Shown in pieces: positions 36,093 through 58,880 of a DNA stretch of 64,000 nucleotides (within the stretch, counting starts at the first letter, position 1; each line of letters starts with the position of its first letter). The notes beneath the pieces are model-generated. The model made no database searches and was not told where the DNA came from. It saw nothing but the letters and a program-made list of their open reading frames with translations. The DNA comes from Pelodera strongyloides (taxonomy: Eukaryota > Nematoda > Chromadorea > Rhabditida > Rhabditidae): contig JAANDG010000045.1 of the NCBI GenBank assembly GCA_036852015.1, positions 310,001 through 374,000 of the forward strand. Direction: 5' to 3'. A program made the translations under genes and the position numbers.

Positions 36093-37275
36093 TATCAGAA
36101 GGGTAACAATCTGCTCTACATATAGCACCTTCAATGGCAAATTTGCATGGTACCGTTAGTCGAATGGAGAACCAGACATTGTACGTTTCCCCAATCATAA
36201 ATGACTTTGTAGACGTGTGAATGATTTAAATAGGAAAACAATCGGCCGAAGGCCGATTCCTCCAGTCGGAGAAGAGCCCGTAGGGCTCTTCGAACGGCTG
36301 GTTGTGAATACTTGTGAAGGGGTAATCTGTTGTGAATGCATGTAAGTAAGTTTTCCGATAGTTTATCTCACAATGAGTCATTGCGTTTGACCTGTTCCCT
36401 TCAATTAAGGGGATCGTACGTTATCGGTTTTCTTTGAAAAATGACCAATCATTGTTTTTTTTTGCTCAGAATAGAATACAAAGGTTCCTTTGTGTATTTT
36501 GAACTCAATCCTTTTTTGGACGTATCACTTGCGTGTGCTCTGTTTTAGTAGACTAGTTACTTTTCGTCCTTTAGCGGTAAGCGTTGTTATTAGGCTTTTG
36601 GAATAAGCGTTTAGTTTTTATATCGTATATCTAATCCCGATCATGTGAATGTGATGTTTCTATGAGGCAGAGACAGTGAGACTAATTGAGTGATGTGATT
36701 TTCGTGTTTGTTTTGGGGATTTCATTTTTGTCCCTTCCGCTTATTCGCTCAGTGTAGTTCTTCATCGTGATTATGATTTATGTTTCCTTTGTTAGTTTGG
36801 GTTTCCTCCGAGTCCCTCTTTTTTTTTTCCACCCTAATTTTGTTTATTATTATGTTTTCAGATTATTATATAGAACTTACTGGATGGTACGCTCAAGCTC
36901 TGATAATTGACACTTGGCTCTACGCTTTTTATTAGGGTTGGTAGTTTTTTATTATTATATTTATTGCTGCGTAAAACAGTAGCGGACCTGCGGACCAGAC
37001 TGTGCAATGAAAGTAACATATTTTTTCTTGATACTTTGAAACATTGCGGAATGTGCTATAGAGATGATGGTATTTTCATGTTTCCCAGTTTCCCGGTAGT
37101 TTTTTTTTTAATTCATAATTAGGAACTTTATAAATTGAATACTTTATTCTGAAACAAGGACAAAGGCGAAATAGTTCAGCGAGAACAAATACATAAAAAA
37201 ACGTAAAGCGAAATACTGGACAACACAAAAATTATCATAATATATAATATTGCTCGAAACTCCAGTTTATTTTAT

Positions 37276-37285
37276 ATTTTCAGAC
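37276..37285 (+). promoter_or_regulatory. probable trans-splice acceptor of cnt-2
   Basis: TATTTTCAG ends two bases before the cnt-2 ATG at 37286. Consistent with spliced-leader addition. Confidence 0.55.
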
Positions 37286-48331
<11,046 letters not shown>

Positions 48332-49424
48332 ACGTCTTATGTGTGAGCTGTGAGCCCATATGTGTGAGCTGTGAGCCCATATGTGTGATCTCATAGTGAG
48401 ACCATACTGTGCCAAGATGTGACCTCATACTTTGGTGGACGTCGTAGGTGTAATGCGAGAGCAGAACTAAAACTCTTGTAGTTGTTGTGTGTGCTCACAG
48501 TGGGCTTATAAGTGCCGTGAGAGAATGTGAGCTTATTCTTGTACTGGTGAGTCGATGCTCGTATGTATGTGCTCATTGTGAGCCCACGTTGAGTCGTTTG
48601 AGATTCTAGCTAGACGACTTGGTGTCTCACACAACACTAGCGAGGTCGAGTACAAATAACGATTTTCCCCTGACACGTGGTTACTCAATTGGCGCACAAT
48701 AAGCTAATTGTGCGCGGTAGTCTGCCTTTCGCTGTGGCGTACCCTTGTAGTACCGTATATGCATTCCGGGTTTTTTCTGTGATTATTGATCTCGTTTAAT
48801 TTTCACTTTGTGTCGTAATTTGATAAGCATAAGATATGAAAATACAGTTGCCGTATTTATGAATAAGTATATGTCTCTGCGGCTGATGTCGCCACTTTTT
48901 TATCTTGTCTTCCGCATGCATACGGCGATTGTAGATATACTAGTCCGGAATTTCGTTCGTTGGTTAGTAGTTCTGCTAATAGTGGCGTCCTGTTTTAAAG
49001 GATGGAAATACGAGAATCAGTAGGGGAAAAGAATGAAAAAATAAGAAAAATCTCACTGTATTAGGAACGATTTCTACACGATAAGTGTAGATTATGTTTT
49101 GCTGCTTTGGCGCCTATACGCCTATACGCCTATACTTGGTTGTTGTTGTAAGGTGTATTAGGAAATGGCGACACGTTGTTTTTTCTTCGCTCATGTTCAT
49201 TTTACTAGGTCTACGATCATATTAACAATTATACCTAACACATTCACTAGAAAAATTATTAATAAGCTTACTGATTTATCTTTTTCACATTTTTTGGGTT
49301 ATTTCTGTGTAAATTTGCGAGTTTTCGAAATTTATCATTAGTTTGCATTATTAAAGTTGTGGGTTAATTGAGTTTTGTGTTATGATTGATTATGGCGGCG
49401 GGGTGCCGTTAGCTTATGCTTCTG

Positions 49425-49495
49425 TGGAGGGTCGAACCCGCGTCGTCGAACTGCTATCCTATGTCCTAGGGCGGTGCCACTGCGCCACCGCCAAG
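49425..49495 (-). pseudogene. tRNA-like relic
   Basis: On minus it starts GGCGGTGGCGCAGTGGCACC and ends GCGGGTTCGACCC, but the anticodon stem is ambiguous, a long insertion lies before the T arm, and the acceptor stem does not pair. Confidence 0.45.
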
Positions 49496-49902
49496 TTATA
49501 TTCGTCACCTTTCAAGTTTATTCGATATCGACTATATATAGGAATCTAGGTGGCTTGCCAGCGTGTTATATAATTTGTATACATTTATCTTTCACTAAGA
49601 AAATTATCTTTATTATGTGTAAATATATGCTCCACATGAATTGTTTATTGCGCGGTGTGGAGATTTTTGCCTTTTTTCAGTTTGTGCACTTGATGATTGT
49701 TATATGCTTATTTCTTTCTTCCTTCTTTATGAGAATTAACACCCATGATAGTTTTTGGTTTCTAACATGTAAATCATTAATGAAAATCTAACACAATTGG
49801 ACGCTTTTATTATGAATAAAGATTTATGATTATGGTTTTTGAATTTTTTGGGACCTATCCTATGACGTACAAAACAATTAACATCTTATCATAAAGTAAA
49901 AC

Positions 49903-50046
49903 ATGATAACTCGTGCTATTGCAAAAAAAGCGAATGTGGGTTTGCAAGCGGTTGGTGAGCCGCGCATGGTTGGCACGCAACTAAATCTTTACGTTACGCG
50001 TCAGCAGCGTGCTACTTTAGCCAAGGTTTATTTAGTACAGTGTTGA
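49903..50046 (+). CDS. small open frame, 47 codons, doubtful
   Basis: A frame from ATG to TGA encoding MITRAIAKKANVGLQAVGEP and a basic Gln/Arg-rich continuation. Its composition looks more protein-like than neighbouring frames and it could be a coding exon ending at a GTTTAT donor near 50025. It does not join in phase to the kinase start exon. No family recognised. Confidence 0.2.
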   Translation: MITRAIAKKANVGLQAVGEPRMVGTQLNLYVTRQQRATLAKVYLVQC

Positions 50047-50154
50047 AAGCGTGTATAGCTTAATCCTTTATCAGATTAGATATCAACTTGTAACACAGTA
50101 TCTGGAGTTCAAGGCCGCGCACTTTTCAATTTTAGGTGATTTTAATTATCCTAG

Positions 50155-50395
50155 GTGAGGAAACACAGTAGTACATTTGCTTATTGCAGGCTGTTTCATA
50201 ATATGTAGAGTCTGGAGGAAACACAGTAGTACATTTGCTTATTGCAAGCTGTTTCATAATATGTAGAGTCTGGAGGAAACACAGTAGTATCATTTGCTTA
50301 TTGCAGGCTGTTTCATAATATGCAGTCTGGAGGATCCGCAGTAGTACATTTGCTTATTGCAGGCTGTTTCATAGTATGTAGGAAACGTACATAAT
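50155..50395. repeat. tandem repeat, about four copies of a 57-60 bp unit
   Basis: Units share GGAAACACAGTAGTACATTT and GCTTATTGCAGGCTGTTTCA followed by TAATATGTAGAGTCTG. A decayed fifth unit lies near 50525-50575. Confidence 0.9.
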
Positions 50396-50783
50396 ATGGT
50401 TTATTGGAGAAAATAATAGAGAAATCACAACAAAAATATACCGAATCCATTAATTTTTATGAAACTGCCATGAAGCGTATTTGAAACGCACGCTTAAATG
50501 TTAGGTGGTTTTAATTATCCTGGATGAAAGTAGTACATTTGCTTATTGTATGCTTTTACGTAATATTTGTGAAACGTATGGTTAAGAGTGGAAGAAGAAA
50601 TCACATGGAAGCTCTGTGAAGCGTATTGGAAGATGAATCACTACTTGCTAGGTTTGAGTTTAATTAGCATATGGCATACGCATTTCCTGTTGATAAGGCG
50701 TTTTTCGTGGAGGGTTAGGGCATTGTTTATACGGCTCTACTTCTAACTCTTCTTCTTGAAATACCCCCTTTGTTGGGGTCAGA

Positions 50784-53700
50784 ATGATCAACAATTATGA
50801 AGATGAAGAGTATTATCATGGACTGTTGCCCAGGTTGGTTTCTTGAATTTGGTGGTGCACCAGTGTCTCGCCGGACTATCGCCAGCTTATCGCGCGGTCA
50901 CTGATTGTGAGATTTCGAGAACCTCGTAGGGCGAACTAACGGCGTATCGTTTATATGGTTCTGTATTGGGGTTTTCGTCCAAACTTTGTCTACCCGTGGG
51001 TCACCTCGAGTCACAGGGAATATCCTTGTTTTTGGATTAGAGGGGCAGGTAACTACAATATTTATACTTCTGAAAAAGTAGGAATAAAGTCGAGGCAGAA
51101 GTGATTTTTGTTTGTTTTCGAATTAATCATAACGCTATTTTCAGAGAGGACTTGCCGCACTTGTTGAAAACGCCGGGCGATTTTCTCCTTCGAATTTCGC
51201 AGCCAAAAGTCACAGAACCGAGACAAATCATCATCTCACTCGCCATTGGTGCAGCTCCCAATGTTAGTGTGAGTTTGTGCTAAGTAATATGCTAATTTGG
51301 GGGAGAAAAGACACTGTCTGATATAAAAGTAGAAGTATAGTTATAAGTTATGAGGATTCTGATATAAAAGTACAAGCATAGTTATAAGGATAAGTTCTTA
51401 TATAAGTACATCTGTCTAAATTAGATGAACACATAATACGTTTTTGAAAAAAATATTCTGTTGAAAATTTGCACATGACCTTTTAATCTGAGGTTGTACT
51501 GTACGTAATTCTAAAAATCTAGCATAGTGCTTACTTTACAAAATATCTGTTGTTCTTCACCGTAATGTATGCTAGAATCGTATTTCACCTTATTGTCGTA
51601 AAATATAACAATGTCTAATAGTTAATCATTTTTTGAGCAGAAAAAGGACAGCGATCGTCGGGCTCCCACACAGACACAAGCTGGCGGGATGACACTTTCC
51701 CAGGCACAGGCTCCCTACACGATTTGCGGACAGAAGGCGAGCGGCACATTGCCGGAAACCGCGCCGCGAGGTCCGTCCACCCCCAATTCTCAACATCTGG
51801 GCAGCGGTATTTCACAAAGTGGTTCGGCCGAATCGACCGGCTCTGGGAACCTTTTGCTGAGAAATAGTCGGATGTTGTCCCGAGAGGGAACTCCAGGGAG
51901 AAATACGGTCAGCCAGCTACCCGGTGACCCTGGGAGAACGAAAGAGGGCGGATTCTCCCGGAATCGTAAGGAGGGAACTCCGGGGAGTGTGTCCCGCGAA
52001 CCTCGAATGTCCCGTGAACCGGGTAGAATGTCCCGAGAGCCTACCCCATCTGGGATGAGGTCATTGTCCAAGGAGCCTGGCAAGAAGAAGGCTCAAAAGT
52101 GGATGGGCCCCGTAGGTCCCTCCAAAGAAGTCGTTCGGAAAAGCCGATTTCTAAGCGTCGAGGCAGTGCAGCGGTCTCGGAACATTGCCCCTAGTGATGG
52201 GTTGAACCTGTCCTCTGAAGCTGCGCCCAAGCCTTTGAGGCAGATGCAAGCTCGTGACCGTCAGGCCAGGGCAGGTTCCCAAGAACCATCGATTGGAGGG
52301 AGTAGTCAGGAATCGAGACTTCCCATGCAGTCGCCACCGACGCCGGCGATTCAGGGAGCCGCTCTCGGGCTGAACCGAAATGGCGGGAAGGAGAATGTTT
52401 TGCCCCCGTCGTCGCAGTCTTCTGATCAAAAGGACCTGCTACGCGGACAAGAGGGCCAACAACCGGGACAAGCCGCCTTCAATCAGATTGCCAACTTTCC
52501 GTCGCTGGAGTCCAATTCAAATGCTCAGCAGCCGCCGATAGCGATCACGGTGCGTCGTTGTGCGTTTCGCGTCTCCCCTTTCATTTTAAAGCGGTATGAC
52601 ACGTGGTTTTGAAACGTATGTTGGGAGAAAATACATGTTTCAAAACCATCTGGCATACTGCTTTGACACGTGACACACTATCGATTGGTTTATGCTCCAT
52701 CGAACCTGCCGATCAGTAATCATTAATACCCTGCAAGAACCAATCGATAGTAGCGGGCAATCGATCGCTGTGATGTTTTCTGCCGATCAGTTGCCCGAAA
52801 CGCGCCAGCGGTATTATACGTCCACTCGCGCAACGCCGAGTAATGATACACCTGCGAATTTATAGGCTACAGTACTCACGGCGGTGCGCGTGTGGGCGGG
52901 CCCGCGCGGCGTTTGAGGGGAGACGCGGCCGCACCACGCCACGCGTGTTTCCTCTCGGGCGCCGTGGTGGGCGGCGCGTGGCTGTGAAGCTGCGCGCCAA
53001 CCGCGAGCGCATCTAGCTGGGCGTTAGGCAGACTAGGTAGCACGCCCGAGAGGAGCACGCAGTCAAAGCGGAATGACATGTGGTTTTTGTAAAGTACTGG
53101 ACGACTGTTTTTCCATGGGCACACAATTTGCGTATAAAACGTGGAAATGTAGTTACTATCGTACTTTCAAAACCACATGTCATTGCGCTTTAAGGCGAAC
53201 ATAATTGCGTTTTTGGCGCTAATGCGGCGATCATCCGGCGAATCAATGGCTCTTTCTCTTTTAGCACAAACACTTTGTCGTGCAGAATAAAGGAGAAAGG
53301 TTTTCGGTGGACGGAACTATTATGTTTGACACAATCAGTGAACTGATCTCAGAGTATAGGGGACGACACATGCCACTGAATAAAGATGTGAGTCATGTTG
53401 CTATTTTTTTTAAAGCGTACAATTAAAGCGGGATATCATCTGGTTTTTGAACGTGATATCGACTCTGTGTTCCCATCATGAAGCGTACGCAATGGCAATG
53501 AGATTGCAGTTGTTCAACACAAAAGACCATCCGCTGTGTTTACTTTGTTTCAGTGGTATGTATTTAATATTTTTTACATTTAGCAACCGAATACAATATT
53601 GGTTAGCCCGGTGAGGCGAGCGGCTTGGGAACTGCTACACGAGCACGTGGTCACGGAAAAGAAACTCGGACAGGGTAACTTTCAAGAACACTTTCAAGCT

Positions 53701-55940
53701 TGTAATTTATTGTGGACTCTGCTGTGTTTGCAAACTTATAAGATAACAATATTTAACGTAAAGATATATAAACAAAGAAGCAATACAAAACTAAATACAA
53801 AAATACGACGAAACAGATCAAGATTGTCACTATAGTCATTGTTTACCAAATGCAAATTAAAAATGTTGGCTGTCTGGTATATTGTTACCTTTGTAATTTT
53901 CTGTTTGATTAGGTGCGTTCGGCGACGTCTATCAAGGGAAACTGAAACACGCGACGGGCGAGATTGACGTTGCGGTCAAAGTGGCGAAATCAGAAGAAAT
54001 GAATAAAGAAAAGGTTGGGCGAATGTATACCAATTATACTAAAGGGCGTGTTTGGGATACGGAATTCCGAAAGAAAGGTTTCAAAAGTGGTTCGGGATTG
54101 GCTCTTGGAACCGAAAACGTTTCGTAGGTCTTCATATTAGAAATTGATCAGACGTGTACTTCGTCGTGGGACCGCATGTTACACTATTTGGAGCAACAGA
54201 GGTTGTTCCAAATATTGTAGCATGCGGTCCCACGACGGTGTCCTGTGGTATTCACGAAAGGAGAATTTATAGAGATATTTTCCGCTGGGCATGTCATATG
54301 ATTTGGCACAACTCTGGCACTGGTGCCGCACTGAATTTTCTTTGGCTTTATGCTTTCTTTTGACAAATGTGCGCCAAAACTGGGCGGCACCTTAGCGAAA
54401 TGTCTCGAGGTAAGACGAGTTAGTATATCTTCATTTTCAGATTAAAGAAGTGATGAAAGAGGCGCGTCTAATGCGAAATTACGATCATCCGAATGTTGTG
54501 CGTTTATATGGCGTCGCTGTGGAGAAGGAACCTCTGATGATTGTTATGGAATTAGTTCGTATTTTTACTTTTTCTTAGATAGGGAAATCCCCGGCTATGA
54601 AATGGCTCTCGCCTGGCGCCGCATGGGCACCACCCTGGCACCTAATTGGCGCACATACAACTGAACTGGCAATGAATGATTGTTGTGGACTTGGTGACGC
54701 GACTTTTTCAAATTTTTGGTTGTAGTCTACTCCCTAAAGTTGCGCACCTGGCACCGCTGTGACGCCTAATTGGCGCACATACTGCGAGCGGCGTTATTGC
54801 TTACTCATGCCGTTCAGATCAATGGTGGAGCGTTGGACGAGTATCTCAAGAAGGTTGAAGTGAGCGGCGAGGAAAAGTTGAGCATGATCCAAGGAGCCGC
54901 CTGGGGAATTGAATATCTACACTTTCAGAAGTGTATTCACCGGTGGGTAACTTGCGCTGAACACTTATTCTTATCTTATTATTCCGCGGAGACAAAAGCT
55001 AATACACCAAATTCTAAATTACAGATAATCCATGAAATCCATCTATATATGACTAGCAAATAGGGTTCTTTCTTCACATCATCAATCATCAGTCACTCCA
55101 GCCTCGAAAAGAAAAGATGTTGTACAATATGGTATGGGAGTACAATATGGTACAATATGGTACAGTTTGGTACAATATGGTACAATATGGTACGATAAGA
55201 AAAGATACGGTACAATCTGGTACAGTATGAATATGGTACAATAAGAAAAGATACGGTACCATATGTTTCTTTCAGAGACTTGGCCGCCAGAAACTGCCTC
55301 TACGCGACCGTTAATAATGAAAAAGTGGTAAGTATTTGTTAGTTGCCCACAGACCCACTCCGAGGTGCAGAACACGACAAAGAAGCGGAACTTATAACGC
55401 AATTTCCGCGCCGCACACTATTTTTTACCTATCTAGGTGAGCCGCGCAGGCTCGTTTTAACAGTGACCGATGGACCCGTTTCAGGTTAAAATTTCCGATT
55501 TTGGCTTGTCACGCGAGGGTGAAAAGTACAGTTTGACGCAGGCGAGAATGGTACCTATTAAATGGTTGGCTCCCGAAACTATAACCACTCTCGTGTACAC
55601 TCCCAAGAGTGACGTGTGGAGTTATGGGGTTTTAGGTGAGGATACTACGTACATACTAGTACTATCTCTTGTTCTCTCCCCTTTCTCTCTATGTTTAGTC
55701 TCTCTCCCTCTCCCTCTCTCTCTGTCTCTCCCTCTCTTTCTCGCACTATTGTGATTTTTTTTAAATTTTTTCCAAGTTTAGTATGGGAAGTGTACGCGAA
55801 CGGTGAGGAACCCTACCTAGGACTCACCAATGGAGAGACGAAACAAAAGGTATACATACTACTGTTCGGTCATATTTTAGTTCACAGAGGCGTACTTGAG
55901 CAGACATTGAGACCGAGTACGAGATGGAAAGAGAGGGAGA

Positions 55941-55986
<46 letters not shown>

Positions 55987-55991
55987 AAGAG

Positions 55992-56024
<33 letters not shown>

Positions 56025-57878
56025 AAGAGGATGTGGTTTAGAGTGAGCTGGAGGAAACAGAAAGTTTTCACAAACTTTTTAAATGATTATGAAACGTCGT
56101 AAACGTCGTAAATGCCGGGTCAACACGGTATAAGATTCAACTTATATAGCTTACTTCTTACATACTAAGTTTTAGTTAATATTCATTTTTCATTGATCTT
56201 TTTTCACATAATTTCATATTGTATAGTATAATTTCTTCACTTAAAGTTTGTTTTCAATGACTGTAATTGTGTTCAGGTTCTAAGTGGTTATCGGATGGAA
56301 TTCCACCCAAGTACTCCGCCAGAGGTTCTCGATGTTGTGAAGAAAATGTGTTGGGAAAGCCAGCCGGATAGGAGAAGTTCGATGAGTCAGGTATAGGGGA
56401 ATAAAGCCTAAGCATAACCCTAAGCCTGAGCCTAGGTTAAGACTACGACTTCGCCAGGATTTCGCGAAAGGGTGCTCAGTGCACTCGCGAGAGCATGGCA
56501 AGAGTCTAGTTCACGCGACTGCGCTCAGCACTGTACAAGGTGCGCGGTGAGAGACGTAGGCGTCTCGCCGCGCACTCCAGTGTATCGGGTCTTTCAGGTT
56601 GCGCGCCGCCTTGAACAAATCACTGGAATGTGCGCCCCACAGCAACAAGTATCATTGCGGAGAAAGGTTTTTTTATTTTTCAGTTCCAGCTATGCTTATA
56701 TCGACAAGTTTTTTTCACACTGGACTTGGGAATTCTTCCTATTCGTCCTTTCATTACTAACAAATTATGCTCTTCATTGCAGGTGGACAGTCGCGTACCG
56801 ACCGGTGGTATCGAGTATACAGGCCACAATAATAGACCGGTTGGAAGAACGAAGAGCAGTGAGGTGAGATTCGGCGGATATATATTTTACCAATAAAGTG
56901 GTGAGGCACGTGGTTTGTAACATATTTTCTTCCTTTCTTCCGGATGGGCACAAAATGTCACACAATACTGTCCAGCATAAACCACTTGTCATACCACTTT
57001 AACCTTTTCTACGGGGGATGCATTTGCGACGTTTACAACCTAGGCCGCTTTCACTAACGCTCTTGTCTCTCGCATATGGGAAGATCTATAGAGGTAGTCG
57101 TGTGCCAAAATATTTTTTTGTTTAAAGCGATATAGCACCTGCTGATAAAACGCATATCGGAAGCTGTATTCCCTTGAAATCCAAAATGTTAAAAACCCAA
57201 ACTAAGGCGATAGGGCCTAGGCCTAAACCGTTGAAAATGCGAATTTTAGTGAAAGCGGCCCTCGGTTTCAGCGTTCGACGTCCGGCACCGGCCTTCCGGG
57301 ACCCAACAACTTTCACAAACAGCAACTTCGCTCAGCGATGACGCAACAACAGTCGGCGGCCAAGTTGCACAAAGACACACAAAAGCGGAAGAAAACCACG
57401 GGTGACTTATTTCATTTATCGATTGATTATTGACACGCGTCGCGGTTTCAGCGTGCCGGCGCGCGGCAGAAAACGCCCACCTCGTCCGCCATACACACAA
57501 AGAGTATGGACAGTAAAACGAGAAAGAAGAAATCATTTGGTAAACGTTTTCCAGTTTTGTGTGTGGTAGCAAATATAGCTTACAGATAACTTATTCTTAT
57601 ACGTACCCTTGGTTGAAGCGCTGCCGGTAGTTTCACTTTGTAAACTTCGTAAGCTTCGATTTGGTAAAGATTTTCCAATTTTGCGTACTTTTGCTTGAGA
57701 CAAGTTGTCCATTTATATCTATAGGCTGGCTATCTTGTATGTAGCATCTTTTTATGGCTCAATTTTACTTATGTCGAACAAGCAAATAACAGTTGGGAAA
57801 AAGTTAGCTCATGATATACGTCTGCCACTAATATTGTCATTCTTTTCAGATCGCACTAAAATGAAGCCTCCAAGATGA
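50784..57878 (+). CDS. Fer/SPE-8-like SH2-tyrosine kinase with a 303-residue insertion inside the SH2 domain
   Basis: About 16 exons, roughly 790 residues. The SH2 domain begins at once ([30 protein letters not shown]; exons 50784-50833 and 51145-51268), is interrupted by one 909-bp exon (51641-52549), then resumes with [17 protein letters not shown] and [11 protein letters not shown] (about 53265-53388). The insertion is Ser/Arg/Pro/Gln-rich with repeated MSREP units and is probably disordered. The kinase domain has [19 protein letters not shown], an EARLMR helix, HRDLAARN, DFGLSR, an activation-loop tyrosine, [17 protein letters not shown] and CWESQPDRR, so it should be active. A basic tail of about 110 residues follows to TGA at 57876-57878. 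This SH2-kinase layout without F-BAR is the expanded nematode Fer-like group, several of which act in sperm. The start was chosen because the SH2 consensus follows directly; an upstream exon cannot be excluded. Confidence 0.92.
52585..52668. repeat. inverted-repeat element, family C
   Basis: Ends TTTAAAGCGGTATGACACGT and ATCTGGCATACTGCTTTG around a centre of about 20 bp; it starts 36 bases after the donor of the large SH2-insert exon. Confidence 0.85.
53064..53195. repeat. inverted-repeat element, family C
   Basis: Ends CAAAGCGGAATGACATGTGG and CCACATGTCATTGCGCTTTA. It follows a GC-rich patch (52870-53060). A partial copy lies at about 53423-53455. Confidence 0.85.
54162..54237. repeat. 76-nt near-perfect hairpin in kinase intron
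   Basis: Arms of 36 nt (54162-54197 and 54202-54237) pair with one mismatch and two G-T wobbles around a 4-nt loop, AGAG. The stem starts CGTCGTGGGACCGCATG. The loop is small for a pre-miRNA; a short inverted-repeat element is an alternative. Confidence 0.85.
55128..55262. repeat. short GGTACAATAT repeats
   Basis: About ten loosely spaced copies of a 10-bp word (GGTACAATAT and variants) fill the intron just upstream of the exon that encodes the HRDLAARN catalytic loop. Confidence 0.88.
55936..56035. repeat. (GA)n microsatellite in kinase intron
   Basis: Long GA run with AAAGA interruptions. Confidence 0.95.
56889..57003. repeat. inverted-repeat element, family C
   Basis: Ends AAAGTGGTGAGGCACGTGGT and ACCACTTGTCATACCACTTT in a kinase intron. 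Confidence 0.8.
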
Positions 57879-58880
57879 GTACATAATAGCGGAGAAGACA
57901 AACATTCCTATCAATTATTATTTACCGTGCAAATTAGCCCAATATTCACTACCAAGCCAGTACATTGAACTTTTTGCCCAACCGTTTACGCGCGTCGCGG
58001 CTCGCGTTGCGTTGCGCGGGAAAGAGCACCATTTGAATTACATGAGCTTTAAAAAAATGTTGAGCGGGTAGTGACTATTGAGCGTTACATGTAACTCCCG
58101 TTCAATCAAAAATTAGTTTCTGCGTGTTTTTTAGCGTAAATTTGCAATGCACTGACGCGGTAAATTGGTTAGCACAAAGGCACTCAGGCCAGCTTTCGCT
58201 AACGTTTGGCTCTGGCTCTTATGCGGCGCACTCTCTCTGGCCTGGTAGCGTTTGTTAAGCAATTTGTCCCGATTTTTAAAACGGCCCTCTTTTTTTAGCG
58301 TGTGAAAACTTTCCCTTCTTCGCTTTCAACAAAAGTTTACCTTCACCTTACGTAGGGAGAAAAACGAAAGTTCCCTGTTTAAGAGAGTATATATATTAAG
58401 AATAAAAAGATATGGAAATGAGTTGCAAGAGCATGGTTGACTTTTTCCTCTCTGTGCTCTGTTGATTGAAGGAAAAGAGGAAATCGTAAAAACATAAGAC
58501 ATTTTGGACATGCGGGGCTTGAGTGCAGTGCGGTTTTCACAATTTTTTCGAAATCATCCCGTTTCTACACAAGAACTTGTGCACCTTGCGTTATTGAACT
58601 ACTGACTCTTACAATGGGTTACTGAAGTTAGATGAAGTCAGCGTTACCACTTTTAAACTGTAACGAGAATTTGCAGGTTTTTGCATAGAAAATTAGGAAT
58701 GAAACTGCACTTTGAACTCCCTTGAATAAAGGTGCACGCTCTTGAGGCGTAAAAGAAAAAAAAAAGAATTCAGCAAAACAAAACAAAAAGTGAACATTGT
58801 TTATTGTCAAAACAAGGTTTGCTGCGTTGTATTGGTTTCTTCATCTGATTCTTGAGTTGACCGTTCGGGTTTGGTAATTA
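57879..58880. other. spacer after the kinase gene
   Basis: No exon supported. A fragment at about 58720-58755 (GGTGCACGCTCTTGAGGCGT) is an inverted orphan piece of the tandem repeat at 61.4-62.6 kb; another orphan piece lies near 30065-30105. Confidence 0.5.

Larger units (their letters stand above)
32325..37285. other. 5-kb spacer between emg-1 and cnt-2
   Basis: The longest gene-free stretch apart from the right-hand repeat block. It is T-rich on plus, has a CT microsatellite (34736-34806) and one tRNA-like relic (36009-36092). A 64-codon minus-strand frame at 33162-33356 and an 88-codon plus frame at 34108-34374 are open, but neither has recognisable domains or a convincing splice context. 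A spacer this large upstream of cnt-2 may hold its promoter. Confidence 0.5.
48332..50783. other. spacer between cnt-2 and the SH2 kinase gene
   Basis: Contains GTGAGC-rich sequence at 48340-48600, a tRNA-like relic at 49425-49495, a tandem repeat at 50155-50395 and one small open frame at 49903-50046. No further exon is supported. Confidence 0.5.
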
